From the NCBI RefSeq assembly GCF_000699445.3, contig NC_067196.1, forward strand, positions 5,804,616 to 5,868,615: DNA of 64,000 nucleotides. Reading direction: 5' to 3'. This stretch comes from Schistosoma haematobium. Taxonomy: Eukaryota; Platyhelminthes; Trematoda; Strigeidida; Schistosomatidae. Each line of letters begins with the position of its first letter. The first letter of the stretch is position 1. The notes beneath the pieces are model-generated. The model saw only the letters and a list, made by a program, of their open reading frames with translations. It was not told the DNA's origin and made no database searches. Below, piece after piece: positions 25,880-38,395 of this stretch. The position numbers and the translations under genes are program-made.

Positions 25880-26850
25880 TTAATGGATGCGCTTCTCTCT
25901 CTCTAAATGCAAGTTGTTGCTTCAGGACCAGTCTGCGTCAACACCTGAACTAAGGATAGGGAGTGAAGTAGTCGAACGCGTTGACAACTTCTCTTATCTT
26001 GGAACTCTGATCAGCCCTAATGGGTTGGTGTCTGACGAAATCTCAGCACGGATTCGAAAAGCTCGTTTGCCTTTCGCCAACTTGCGTCACCTATGGCGAA
26101 GGCGAGATATCCATCTATCAATAAAAGGACGAGTATACTGCGCGGCAGTCTGTTCTGTCTTAATTTACGGCAGCGAAACATGGCCATTAAGAGTAGAAGA
26201 CACTAGTAAGCTACTAGTATTTGACCACAGATGCCTTAGAAATATTGCTGGCATCTGCTGGGATCACCGGGTAAGTAATAGTGAGATTAGACGCAGGGTA
26301 TTAGGGAATGATGGTAAATCAGTTGATGAGGTTATGAATCTTCATCGACTGAGATGGATGGGTCATGTGTTACGTATGCCTGAACACTGATTACCACGAC
26401 GCGCAATGCTAACCGGTGTTGGAGGTGGTTGGAAGAAAGTTAGGGGTGGCCAAACCAAAACGTGGCATCAGTGCTTGAGGTCACTAACTTCTGATCTGAG
26501 CCATGTTGGGAGATGCATACTACTTGGTTGGGGTCCGTGTGACTATCGTAACCGATGGTTGGAGACTCTTGGTGACATGGCTCAGAATCGATCACAATGG
26601 CGTCGGTGTATACACTCTCTGTCTTCCCTCAAACTAAGAGATTAAAATCACTTCATATCTTTCTTTCTACGAACCAATTCTTTCTTCTTGTACTATATCT
26701 CTATATGCAATCTTTCTCTTATATATTACCACCTTTGACCCAACCTCTGCTATGAATCCGGTGTTCATCTTGTTGTGCTGATGCGGTATGGCAACCTGGA
26801 CCGATGCACATATGTGCCTGGTCCTACGTTGTAGCTGACTGACTGACTGA
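25880..26850 (+). pseudogene. RTE-like family 2, RT C-terminal fragment and 3' UTR
   Basis: An open frame from about 25887 to 26390 encodes SKCKLLLQDQSAS, GSEVVERVDNFSYLGTLISP, ARIRKARLPFANLRHLWRRR, VCSVLIYGSETWPLR, LVFDHRCLRNIAGI and RLRWMGHVLRM. A stop at 26388 (CACTGA) is followed by continuation GVGGGWKKVRGGQTKTW...MAQNRSQWRRCIHSLSSLKLRD to 26643. This is the thumb/C-terminal region of an RTE-like RT. The 3' UTR ends in GACTGACTGACTGAC near 26848. The catalytic RT palm is absent (5' truncation). Confidence 0.85.
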
Positions 26851-27361
26851 CAATATAGAGACTATAGAAATGCAATAAATTATTTTTCTAAAGGTTATCA
26901 TAAAAGTGTAAATAATAATAATAATTTGTGAAATAATCCGAAAAGTTTCTTTGTCATCAATATGCACCTCGTTATAACAATATTATTAACCTTTTTCTTG
27001 TTCTAGTGTTCAGTATGTTCATTTGTTTTAATACACATCTATCTTTAGGTGATCACACGTTGTTCATAAAATTAACTAATTAAGAACTCCAGGTAGTCAT
27101 TCTTTTTCTTCAATTCTCATCATAAGTGTGATGATACTTGTTCAACCCTTCTACTCTCTTTTTCTTTATGTAGTGTATATATCAGTTTTATCAAACCATC
27201 TATGTGTTTTGTTAAGTTAATATGTATGAGATTATCATCCTAAGTAAAAAATTCGTTTTTTGTCTTTCCTAATTGCTTGTTGTTATTGTCTTTAAAAATG
27301 TTCGAATTGTAGTGAATGTTTACTGTCAGTTTTCAATTGAAACTTATGATAAAGATTATTT

Positions 27362-27536
27362 TCAGTTGAAATCACGAGTCGATCTAAGTTAGGCCACCAT
27401 TGAAAATCTGGAAGCACTGCACGGCTGTTTCATCTTAATATGGAACTCCCCAGCAGTGCTCATCCACGATCCCGTTCCCGGGACTTGAACCTAGGATCTT
27501 CGGTCTCGCACGCGAACCCTTAACCTCTAGACGATG
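27362..27536 (-). mobile_element. Hammerhead SINE family 2 (tRNA head + mutated hammerhead)
   Basis: Minus strand order: tRNA-like head with A-box (GTCTAGAGGTTAAGGG) and B-box (GGTTCAAGTCCC), a hammerhead region (CTGGGGAG at 27453-27446, ATGAAAC), then the CAGTGCTTCCAG tail. The core has A6 to G (CTGANGA expected) and the cleavage triplet reads GTG, so it should be inactive. Confidence 0.75.
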
Positions 27537-28149
27537 TTAATGTCTAATTTCAATCTATCCACGATCTCGTACAACTCTATTGTTGTTGTTTTTTTTTCAG
27601 AAATAATAGCCCAGTTTTTTTTGCTTGTTTTTCTCTCTTGGTATAAACTATGGTCAGTACTTTCTTTTGTTGTGTTTTATTATGTACTTATTAACATTGC
27701 TCTTTGTAATATTCATGGTTGATTGATTGACATGTGCAATTGACCTCACTTATTATTATGGATATTAATAATCAATCTATAATACTTTCTAACCCTATAA
27801 TTATTTACCTGTCAATATATGTTGTTTTCTGAGATTCATTCCATAGTTTTTGAAGAAAATGTACATAATCCTATTGTTATCTAACAATTATGTTTGTATA
27901 GTTTATGAATTTCTCTGGTTTTATGTATTTATGTGTAAGATATACACATATGAATAAATGAATGTTCAATGAAGTACTTTACCCGCATTTTTGTTATTGT
28001 TAGTCGATTAGATGATATCGATAAAAATGAACTCAACTCAAAAGATTAAATCGATGAATACCAAGAATTTTTTTTAAAAAAAGTTGCTAAAACATATCTG
28101 ATGATTAAGTCAATAATTAGTTCTCTTCAGGTGAGTAGTTATAACCCGG

Positions 28150-28835
28150 CAACAACATATTATTACGTTCATCTGTCGATTTGCATTCTATTCACTGACT
28201 TTGACAATAGAAAATTCCCTTACCAATCATGAAATACCTTTATAGCAGGTCTATTGGATGATGTTCATCTGATCTAACCGTAGAACAACTAATTCAGGTG
28301 GACTGAACACTCATTCTGCTACTAATTGAACCAGAGTTGAGGACTAACACTGGTTTGTTGATGGTCCATCATTAGTCACTGATTATTTATATACTTACTC
28401 TGAAGACGAACTGCATCATCTTTACAGTTTGATAAACAAATTCAACGATACAAAATTAATATTGGGAAAGTAATTCAACAATAAACAATCATTCTTGGAT
28501 TATCTAAACATGAAAATTGAAGACACACGTATATCGAACCTCAGCTAATACTGACCACATCTTCAATTTCCACGGCAAAAACCTGACAACTCACATTATC
28601 ATCTGTTTATAAACTCTATAAAAAGGCATAAAAACATTTCAGCGCAACCGTCATATAAAGAAATACTGGGAAAATTCTTAATGGACATCTTTCTACAAGA
28701 CGACCACCAACAAGTCTTCATCAAATTCACCACTGAGTGCTAAATTAAACTGTGGAAATCAGTGACCAATAACTCCTACCCTACTATTGCATCAGCCCAG
28801 ATATTCGATGCAAACTATTTAGGTTCTTATAAGTA
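28150..28835 (+). pseudogene. Probable Penelope-like RT relic
   Basis: A broken frame yields a YVDDVHLI-like motif at about 28248-28270 if one base is lost. Then DELHHLYSLINKFNDTK at about 28407-28460, NNKQSFLDYLNMKIEDTRI near 28478-28535, and YKEILGKFLMDIF near 28655. A DELxxLxxxIN...NNxxxFLDxxxKIED order after the YxDD box is typical of Penelope-like RTs, but the match is by eye only. Several stops; no endonuclease domain seen. Confidence 0.45.
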
Positions 28836-28839
28836 TTTG

Positions 28840-29098
28840 TGTGACGTGTGATACTTATGTCGACAGATATAACTAGTATGTAATATCAATCAAAGTGGAA
28901 TGCCTGGCAGCAGAAGGTTGAGAAGATCGAATAGAAGAGAACGGGGTCAGAGAGTGATCGGTATGAAAACGAATGAGCTATGAGGTCTCAGACGATTCAA
29001 ATAAAGTATTGGGCCTATGGTATTCATATTTTACCAAATAACTGTAATTTTACTTTAAAATGCATTTGGTTGTCTCCACTTGTGTTCTCGCTCACTAC
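28840..29098 (+). mobile_element. Repeat A copy, first of tandem pair
   Basis: Starts TGTGACGTGTGATACTTATG and ends TGTGTTCTCGCTCACTAC, abutting the next copy within 2 bases. More diverged than its neighbour. Confidence 0.65.
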
Positions 29099-29377
29099 TA
29101 TGGTGTGTGCTACTTATATTGACATAAGTAATAGATGACGTTAGTTGTGAACGCAAGGTCTGGCAGCAGAGAGACAAGAGGATCGAACAGTAAAGAATGG
29201 AAACAGGATGTAATTCGTATGAAAATGCGAGCACAATGAAGTCTGAGTCATTTTGAGACAATTGATGGACATTTTGCAAATTAAGCATTTACTTTATGAT
29301 TGTTAGATTTTATTAACAAGTCCTGTAATTTTGTGTTAAATACATTCGATTGTCCCCACCGTGTTCTGTTCACTACA
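29099..29377 (+). mobile_element. Repeat A copy, second of tandem pair
   Basis: Starts TATGGTGTGTGCTACTTATA and ends CTGTTCACTACA. It is almost identical in reverse orientation to 22337-22625: the conceptual minus-strand translation (MLNLQNVHQLSQNDSDF...) is the same over about 58 residues. Confidence 0.75.
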
Positions 29378-30609
29378 ACCACAACTGCACCACAAGTAAA
29401 GCCAAGCCAAATATCAGCTGGAGAGTAGGCAATTTTAAGTATACGACATATTAAATCGAAAAAAGTGAGCTTCCTCTTCGTTTGTGCCTATTGGAATATT
29501 ATTTAACTATCGAACAGCACGATGTATCTTCTTTCATATCAAAAGACATAAACAACTGTAGAGATGAATTCGACTGGACACATATTGAAATTCTGAACAG
29601 AAGCAACATAAAGAAAATCATACAGTTTTTAGAGATTTGGTAGTCAGATTATTCAATAACAATAAATATTTTGTGATATATTCAGTCTACTAGCAGACGT
29701 CAATACTAGATAGATAAAAGGAAGATCATGAAAGCTGATAATCAGGGACTACATAATCTCTGGTTGATTACAACTAGTCACATCATATGTCGATAAATTA
29801 GGCTGTTATTTATATGTGAAAAAATTCTTTCAGCTCCATCTCCTACGTTTTTTGTGATGTATGTATCAAGGTAATTATTCTGTTTACTGTACAAGGTATT
29901 GTCTGAAAATATTCATTACTGTTGATTGTTTATCCACCCTTCTCAAAATCTCAGTAAACAAAAATATTGTTCATATTTTGCAAATTTATTATCCAGACCA
30001 TTCTCAATAACTGTACAATGCCTCTTGACGATGACGTTTTTACAAAATATGTGTATACTCTTCATCCAAGTTTGTCAATGAATTTTTTCGTCTTCTGAAT
30101 TGACTAGTTATCTACATATTCAACAATCTTCTTCTTTTTCACTTTGCTTCGTTTCCCCAACTCAGAATAGCTGTAGCAGAATTTGAAACTGCAACTTAGT
30201 AGCTTAAAGTTGAATGCTTTAACTATTGAGCCACTGTTTCGCTAATTATTATTAGATATGATATATGTTATCGGTTTACCATTCACTTAGCAATTGAAAA
30301 TATGCTATGTTATATATTACTTTAGTTAAGTGAACTATCTTAATATTTATTTGATTAATTCATTGTAATTCATTTTTAAGGATGAAATAGTAGTTTTAAA
30401 CAACCTGCGGGTAGTTTTGCATTGTTTGTTAATTGCTGCTTTTAAATTGATCACAAATTTGTCTGATTTACGTATTCTTGTTTACAACAAAATGCATGAT
30501 TCAATTATATGTTTCTTAAATTATTGTGAGGTTGATTAATAAATCTCTTTATTTCTTACCTTGTACTGAATAATATTGATAGCTTTATTTGTAAAATTCA
30601 CTTTTTCTC

Positions 30610-31460
30610 CTCTCACAAAATATGAGGATTTATACTGGAAATAGAAGGAAACTGATTGTTAACAGGGTGATCTCAAATAGTGTTAATGGTAAGAAGATGG
30701 TTATCTCTCCCTGGTTACCTATCGGTCAGCCAGTTATTAGGTGTAGGAAGGATTCGACTGTAACCAACTTGGTCTCGTGTGTTGTTATGGATATGAGGGC
30801 TGGTGTCACTTCCCGGCTGCCCACACCTTGGAAGGGTATTTCTTGAGGAACTTGAGTAGGAAGTTGGATTATTGTTGGTCTTAATCTAGGAGCGTGACCG
30901 CAGAGCCCAAGGGACAACTGCTTTTGGCCGGCCACGCTCAGCCTTTTTGTGGGAAGTTTTTTAGGTGTTAGCTCCGTTCTTCAAAGGGCCTTACCGTCGG
31001 AAATGAAAACCCGTGAAGCAAGGTAAGGTGTGACATTTTTAGGGTCGACCTTTTCTAACCCCTTCCTTCCTTGTGGGAAGGCAGCATCGCTGCAGATACT
31101 AGTTGCACGAGGGAAACACCTTACTTCTTTCACACTCCTCTACAGTCAGCAGTACGACTTCGCCCTCAGACCGGCTGCCTGTACTGCTTAACGATACTTT
31201 TCTACGGGTATCTGGGAACGAAATCGGATTAATGGTAGGGGTCTTTCAAACTTGGGTTTGAGTTAAGAGCCCAAGAGATAAATATTTGAAACCAGTCATA
31301 CATGAGTTTTTGTGAGTAGTTTTAGATGCATTAGCTCCATACTTTTCAGAGCTCACTACGAGCGGAACTCCGTGGGCCCAAGGTAAAGTGTATTATTTTT
31401 AGGGACAACATTTTGTAACCCAGTGACATTTCTGTACAATTAGCAGTACGCGTCGATCAA
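30610..31460 (+). repeat. Repeat C copy (unclassified, GC-richer)
   Basis: GC-rich against its surroundings. It shares an ordered series of blocks with the minus strand of 55000-55490: GGTATTTCTT / GGATATTTCTT; GAGCCCAAGGGACAACTGC / AAGCCCAAGAGACAACTGC; TAGCATCGCT-type and AGGGAAACACCTT / AGAGAAACACTTT. It also shows a partial internal repeat (30950-31075 versus 31310-31425: TTTTTAGGTGTTAGCTCC / TTTTAGATGCATTAGCTCC, then ACATTTTTAGGG / ATTTTTAGGGA). The short frames have no recognised domain. Confidence 0.55.
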
Positions 31461-34339
31461 CTGATATCAAGCATATACTCTTAGTTTTATCGCTCTCCTG
31501 AAGAAACAAGTGTTGCAATCAATATAGCTCAGTCGGGTCTTTACGGTATGTAAGCGTGACCACCCCTTCATGATGGAAAATGTGTTTGATCTCAGCTATA
31601 ATTATTATTAGCCCTGATCCTTCATAATTAATCTACAATCTGGCAATAATCTGTATCGATCCAAGTTGTCATACCTGGCATCTATCTGAAAAACAAGAAA
31701 TAATGGTATTAGGAATAGTGGTGAACTAGCTAAGGAAGAAGATAATTTAAAAAGAATGACTGAGGTCGGGAAGTAAAACGTACAAAGAAGTTTCTTGAAC
31801 TCAAAACCTATGGGACTCCACTATTGTTATCCGTATAAGTAATTTCAGTAATAAAACGGTAATCGACAGTGTAGGTTCACGCTTGTCTGTTTCGTCATAG
31901 AAATTAATCACTGTTATTCTTTTCGTTCTTCTTATCAACACTCATTATCCTAGTCACTTTTCTCAACTTTATATCTTATCCTTATCACCGTCGTAGCCAT
32001 CCTTATATATGTATAATAAATTGCTGGTGAAGTTCACTCCTTGAAATTGTCATTGAATATTATCAATGGTAGAGAAGATTTACAGTTCAGGCGAATATTT
32101 TTAATGTTGTTAACTTATCTGGTTTAATTTAATTACTTCATAAAGTAGGCCCTGGCAATGTTGTTCTGAACGACAACGAAAGCTCTATCATCAAATTATC
32201 TAACTTAAAGAATTCAACATCAAAAATAACTACTAATTTTACTATTGTGATCTTACTTCGATAACTCTTTAAAATAATAAAAAGTTTTTATTGTTCGTTC
32301 TAATTTATCATGGTTTTATTAACAATAACAATCAAGATAGAATACAAAATAGTGAATAAGGAGTTGAAATTGTTGTCTTTTTGGCTGGTTTCTCTGTTTC
32401 TCCCTCCTTTTTGTGGGCGATTTTATTCATATTTCATACTATAGATTAATGGTTATAAAATTTGCATATACTGACGGCCAAAAGATAAACAGTTTGTGTG
32501 AACGTAATTTAAATTGATTTTGTTTTTAAAATACTAGGTAGTTAACGTGCTTTCTCAACATACTTCACACAATGTCGATTCACTTAGACTGATGACCATA
32601 TTATAATTTGACTGATAGAATTCGATCAGCATTAAAGGAGTAAACACAGACATAATAGACTACTTAGCGATAAATCAATAATAGGTGTTGTTTTCTATTG
32701 TTCTATCACAAACTGATATTTAAAACATTACTGGGAACTCAAAATATACTCTTGACAGTTACGTCAGCATACTTTGACATTTCTCAACAGTGTGTACGTA
32801 CAATTCCGCACTATATCAAAGTCAAGAAATGTGCTTTGTTTATTTCCGTCTTTTTTTGTGGTCTAATAGAACCATGCTCTCTATGGAACCCATTAAGTAA
32901 AAACGGATACTCAATAAAATTCCAAACAAAATATACGTCCACAATAGAACCTAAAGTAAAATCACCTGCATCATCGAAGAACACTTTAGTCCTAAAATTG
33001 CAGTTAAATGTGATGTAACCTGCGAGCTAGCGATGTGATCTATAAATAGCACCATAGAACCACGCAATTATATCACTGTATTTTTGAATATCACCTTTTG
33101 TTTGATTCGAAAAGAGAACAGTGAAACTGTAGTGTCGGTTACTATGTTAAATGCATATCACTTATTCTACCTTCTGGACAGGCCAATTTATTCATTCTTC
33201 TTGAGTCACGTTTTGACCTTGTTAATTATTTACTTATCAACCTTGACTGTTTTTATGTAAGCGTTTGTGTGTTCATTTCCTATCTTACTATCACATGTCT
33301 GTAACTTATTTTTGTTCGGCTATAAATATCGATTAACGTTTGGTTAAATCGAGTTGGTTCATACTCCTCAACTGCGCGTCTTTTTGTTTCGCTCTCTTCA
33401 CTTCTCCAATCTCCTTCGCTCTTCCCTATTTGTTTCGTCTTCTTGATTGCCTGTTCAAATCAATGAGTGCATGAAATATACATATTCAAAATCAACTCTC
33501 GTATTTTGCTTATTTAGTTCCATTATTCACTAACGTGGTTTAAGTCTATTATTACATACGAGGATACCTGACATATGTCTTTCAATAACATTCATACGAT
33601 CCAATTGGAGTAAGATGTCGGACCATTAAAGCGGTGAGATCGTTGATAACATCGACCGATCTAATTGACGTCAAAATGAAGGGCCCCACTAAAAAAAACA
33701 CTCTGTTTTAGTGCATTTAGTAGATATCAATCAATACAAAATGTTTTTCCAAATCTATTTATAGAATGACATCGAACTTGCACTATGTTTCCAGACTTCG
33801 TCTTTCACATATGTCGAAAGTCATAGGTACACACATCAACAAACCTTATCTTTGTGTTCAGTAGAATTTTGTCCAGCCTCTTAATTAACCATGACTTTCA
33901 CCTCACTTACTACATTTCTTAGAAAATTTTTAATTCTACTCAATTTTGATTTATAATTTCATTTTACATGATCTATCTATCTTTCTTAATAATCTGATTA
34001 CCTAATTTCTATTGTACTCGTTTTACTAATTATGTACTGTTAACTTTACAAATAACAGAAAACATTCATATTCAATTGCTTGATTTTGAAATGAATTATT
34101 GTGCAACGAGTTTTATGGTTAACTGATTACGTAACCTTATCCTTAAATATGTTATATCTTCTACATTTATTGAACATCTTAATGATTACTGCTTTATAGA
34201 AGACATTGTTAATTCGACGAATCACCATTTATTTACTGAATTGTAAAACCTATCTATGTTAGTGTAAAGCTCTAATGAGGAACTAATTGAAAAGAAAAAT
34301 TTCCTCACCGGTATAGGGTTGTGGAGATTGTTGGATTTT

Positions 34340-34506
34340 TATTGAGATCGTGAACCGATCAATGTCAGACCACTATTAAAACCCTGGAAGCACTTGGCAG
34401 TCGTTTCGTCCCAGTATAGGGCCCGTCAGGCATTTGCACCCATGATCCCGCACCTGTGACTCGATCTCAGGACCTTTCGTCTCGCGCAAACCCTTAACCT
34501 CCAGAC
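34340..34506 (-). mobile_element. Hammerhead SINE family 2 (mutated core)
   Basis: Minus strand: GGTCTGGAGGTTAAGGGTTT (A-box region), GATCGAGTCACAGG (B-box region), CTGACGGG (34429-34422), CCTATACTGGGACGAAAC, then AAGTGCTTCCAGGG. The core has A9 to G, and the base pair next to the cleavage site (A15.1-U16.1) is lost. Expected inactive. Confidence 0.75.
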
Positions 34507-35759
34507 CAAAGGTACAATGTTAACATACGTTTCACCGGAAAAAAACATGTGCTATTTATCATTATCATTACCATTGTTATTGTTATTATAAACTCGTTAC
34601 TACGTACATATTGGCGTACTTGCCTTTCAGTCATACTCTACTTGTAATGCCTAGTGGTACTAACCCTGGTTACCCCAACTGAAGTAGATGGGATAGAATT
34701 CGAACTTGTCACTTAGGGTTTGAAAGTCGGAAGCGTTAATCACCTAGCCACCACTCATGAAGAATGTAAATAGGTATGAATTGGGATGGTCACCTACTTC
34801 GAAGTGCTTGAATACATTATCTATTACGTATCTCTGTTACACTCTTCTGTTTTGGACATTTGTGTAATCGATCTCATTTTGTTTGTATATAAGTTTTACA
34901 ATCCCGTGACTTCACCTGAAAGTTATTCTTGATTATATCAAAGTATTTTGAAATTGTCATTTCTGAGTTTCTCAGATGTTCGTAACGTATCTATTTTGTT
35001 CTGAGGTCTGATTTAATTAGGATATACGAATCATACGGTATATCTCATCCAGTATGTACGTGACAAGACTGGAATAAATCGTTAAGTTTAATTACCGAAT
35101 CGATTTGTAACATACACAAATCTTTAGTATTCATATGGCATTATTTTTTTGAACCGGAATAAAATATGTAGACTGAGACATTAACTAGGTGTTTGACTGA
35201 ACTCCTCCAACAGCTTGCCTTGTTTTTAACTTCTTACCTGCCGTCTAACCTTAAGTTGACATTTGAGCCCTCTCAGTTGACATGCCTATACTTTTGTTAC
35301 TTATCAGTATCATTTGTGTAACGATAACCATCATTTCAAAGTTCTGTGAAAGTGCAATATATAGCATTATGGGGATCAGCGTTGTGTATATGAACACAAT
35401 TTTCACTAGAGATTGCATTTCCATCATTTGAAGCTGTCCGCATACATACCCCATGAATACGCAACTAAAGCCCATCTCAACCTCTTAGGTGAAAAAGGCA
35501 AATAAATTAGAAACTAAAATCCCTAGAGAAAATTATACTCTCATATGCAGCACTCACCAACAAAATGAACGAATACATTCTTGAAAATGTTTGATTACCC
35601 GAATATTGAGAAACGGATAAATATCATCTCCGCATCATTCGTAGTCATTCATTTTAACCAATCCTCTAGAAATAATTTTAATCTTGATTAAACTATTCAT
35701 AACTGATTTATTTTGATAATCCTATAATCGTGAATTTTTTCCACAAATAACTTGTCTAG

Positions 35760-35956
35760 GATTGCAAAAATGTATTTGATGGTGAAAACATAAATATCAA
35801 TTCACAGTCACGTGAATATGCACAACCGTTTATTTCAAATGCATTAGATTCATCGAATAATCATGCTACCACACCAAAAGGTTGTACCATAGTTATTAAT
35901 CCAGCAAATGTTGGCACCGATGGAATTGATGCGATAGAAAATAAAACTACTCTACC
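35760..35956 (+). CDS. ena: Ena/VASP exon 3: linker
   Basis: Sixty-five codons plus two bases: DCKNVFDGENININSQ, SREYAQPFISNALDSSNN, TPKGCTIVINPANVGTDGID, ending AIENKTTLP. The reading frame is fully open between the acceptor CTTGTCTAG/GAT and the donor CTACC/GTAAGT. It enters in phase 0 from exon 2 (after TNP) and leaves in phase 2, exactly completed by the first base of exon 4. No domain is recognised. Composition is Asn/Ser/Thr-rich, as expected for the disordered linker after EVH1. The alternative acceptor TTCACAG/TCA at 35808 would shorten it in frame by 16 codons. Confidence 0.85.
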
Positions 35957-36019
35957 GTAAGTTTTAAACATTAGTTAATGTTTACATTGAGTTTTTAGGC
36001 TCTTTACTCGAACACTACT

Positions 36020-36693
36020 AGTTGAGTCAGAGCTTACAGCGAAATATTACCTAACTTTTCAACCTCAAGTAGTGTCCGGCATGGTTGTCCACTATCTCCA
36101 TTTTTGTTTAACTTCATCATAGGACCTACTAATGGGAATAACGTCCTGTTTGGTGAAGACACTGATAATATGCAGAGTCTTCTGGTAGCACTAAGCAACA
36201 ATGCCAGAATGTTTGCAATGCGCATCTCTCCCTCTAAATGCAAGTTGTTGCTTCAGGACCAGTCTGCGTCAACACCTGAACTAAGGATAGGGAGTGAAGT
36301 AGTCGAACGCGTTGACAACTTCTCTTATATTGGAACTCTGATCAGCCCTAATGGGTTGGTGTCTGACGAAATCTCAGCACGGATTCGAAAAGCTCGTTTG
36401 CCTTTCGCCAACTTGCGTCACCTATGGCGAAGGCGAGATATCCATCTATCAATAAAAGGACGAGTATACTGCGCGGCAGTCTGTTCTGTCTTAATTTACG
36501 GCAGCGAAACATAGCCATTAAGAGTAGAAGACACTAGTAAGCTACTAGTATTTGACCACAGATGCCTTAGAAATATTGCTGGCATCTGCTGGGATCACCG
36601 CGTAAGTAATAGTGAGATTAGACGCAGGGTATTAGGGAATGATGGTAAATCAGTTGACGAGGTTGTGAATCTATATCGACTGAGATGGATGGG
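36020..36693 (+). pseudogene. RTE-like family 2, RT palm-thumb fragment, dead
   Basis: VRHGCPLSPFLFNFII (RT motif preceding the catalytic box) lies at about 36070-36120. Next come VLFGEDTDNMQSLLVALSNNARMF and then SPSKCKLLLQDQSAS...LIYGSET, nearly identical to 25890-26180. A TAG at 36512-36514 replaces TGG of SETW. The (F/Y)ADD catalytic box is missing: the segment before VLFGED reads GPTNGNN. Homology stops at about 36693 inside RWMG. Confidence 0.85.
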
Positions 36694-36781
36694 TACCTGC
36701 ATTGTCAGGGTTGTAGATTCAGAGCAAGGATTAGAGTTTAGAGCTACAACTGCTAACACATCATCTTCTATAATGCGGAAA

Positions 36782-37115
36782 TTCTCTGTATTCAAATAGA
36801 TGAATGTATTTACTTCAAATATCCAAGAAGTGTTATCTAACTTTCTTGATTGTAAGTTATATTGCCACTAGCTTATTATTATGAATCAGAATTAAGCATT
36901 TAGGGATAAGATGTTATATAAAATGTACAGAAATAGAATAAAACACTTGATACGTTTAACACAATGATTTTTACTTTATGGCGGTTTCGGTAATTTTTCG
37001 TTATAATTGTGAACGTTTTTAGTAGTATACAGAAATATTGTTACCTATTGTTATGGGTATTATTTGAATTTTATTCAAAATCTGAAAAGTCGCTTTCTCG
37101 ATTACGATTGACTCC
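36782..37115 (+). repeat. Repeat D copy (unclassified)
   Basis: TTCTCTGTATTCAAATAGATG through GAAAAGTCGCTTTCTCGATT aligns with 49080-49425 nearly base for base, apart from a 30-bp insertion in the latter. No coding potential, no inverted ends seen. Confidence 0.75.
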
Positions 37116-38395
37116 TATCTATACTATACTCTTTCACGAGTGGTTCTAGTTTTTATTCTTATACATATTTTTTGTGACTTTGGTAATTCGTTTCGTGTTG
37201 TGTTTTCTTGTTCTAACAATCATAATAATAATAAACACTCTTCAATGTCATATTTTTGTTACATAATGGAGTTCTCTGTGGTCTTTCTTTGTGTTAGAAT
37301 ATACTTCACATAACTCATTCTCAATCAGAGCAAATGTCGAGAGTATGTGTGTGTTTTTATCAGCATGAACAACAAAGATACAGTTGTGAGTACATCAGAG
37401 TTTATGTAGAATTTACACAAAAAATCTTCAAGGATTTTGATTTGTTCATCAGCGCACTCTTTTGTTGAAGATAGACTATTCACTGTCTTTTGATTTATTT
37501 CTGATACAAGCCCGTAATTTTCAGGGATCTATCTTACTGATATCTCCACTTTGAGGTCATTCTTCGGATTGGTTATAAGGATCTACTTGTATCTGGTCTG
37601 CGCTTACGTTTCTTCATGGGTTGAAACGTAAAATTCGGTAGACAAATAGCTGGAGTTTTCACCCCTTTTTTGTAACTTTTTAAAAACCTTTATCAGATAT
37701 TCACTTTCGTAAACCTGTTAGACCTGATGCTTGTAACTCACCAATTGATGGTATTTTTTTCGCCGTTGTCAAAATTGAAGTAAATGAAACAAGGTTTAAA
37801 TCTGTAATCTAATAGTTTAAAGTTGACTTCTTCAATTGTTATACCACTTCTATGTTATCCTCTTCTAAATCTGTTGTAACAAACATCACCTTTTCGGATA
37901 GATAAGTAACTGTAGGCGTCTGAGAAATAGTCCAGTTATTTCTCATAGTGCTTATTCACATCCTGTTCGATTGTCTTTATATAGAGATAATGCTTCCAAG
38001 ACATCTATTACTTACAATATTTTTATGTTTACCAATATTTTACGGCTGGGCCACACAATAGTTTATCACAAACTATAATCATACTTTTACAATCATTCGA
38101 AATTTCCACTATTTTAGTTGTTGTATATTGAGAAATGTATGCAAATGTGTTGTATTGATACGCTAATCAGAGCTAACATAAATCTCATACATAAATTGGA
38201 TTATTTATTTATTCAAATTATGTCACTTTTATTCTATCTTTAAGTTAAATGATATATGTGTGGATCTATCATCACCTAGAGGATTATATTTGAATAACAT
38301 AAATATTATAAGTTGACTTCGATAATATTCATATTGATATGCTGAAAAAAAGTGAAGAATCATTAGACATTTTGTGACTTTTCTTGTTATTTTTA

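Larger units (their letters stand above)
21402..35759 (+). other. Ena/VASP intron 2 (14.4 kb)
   Basis: Phase 0 to phase 0 (CCT/GTAAGT; TTGTCTAG/GAT). It carries the densest repeat load. A cassette exon divisible by three could hide here. No supported features in 23298-24179, 26851-27361, 27537-28149, 29378-30609, 31461-34339 or 34507-35759. In the last of these, 34660-34750 has a minus-strand tRNA-like A-box/B-box pair (GGCTAGGTGATTAACG, AGTTCGAATTC), perhaps a SINE head. Confidence 0.8.

Noticed and set aside
32698..33018. 106-codon + frame
   Set aside because: No domain or repeat identity; a chance frame in AT-rich intron is as likely.
34660..34750. tRNA gene candidate (minus strand)
   Set aside because: A- and B-box-like sequences but no cloverleaf or anticodon arm that holds; more likely a SINE head.
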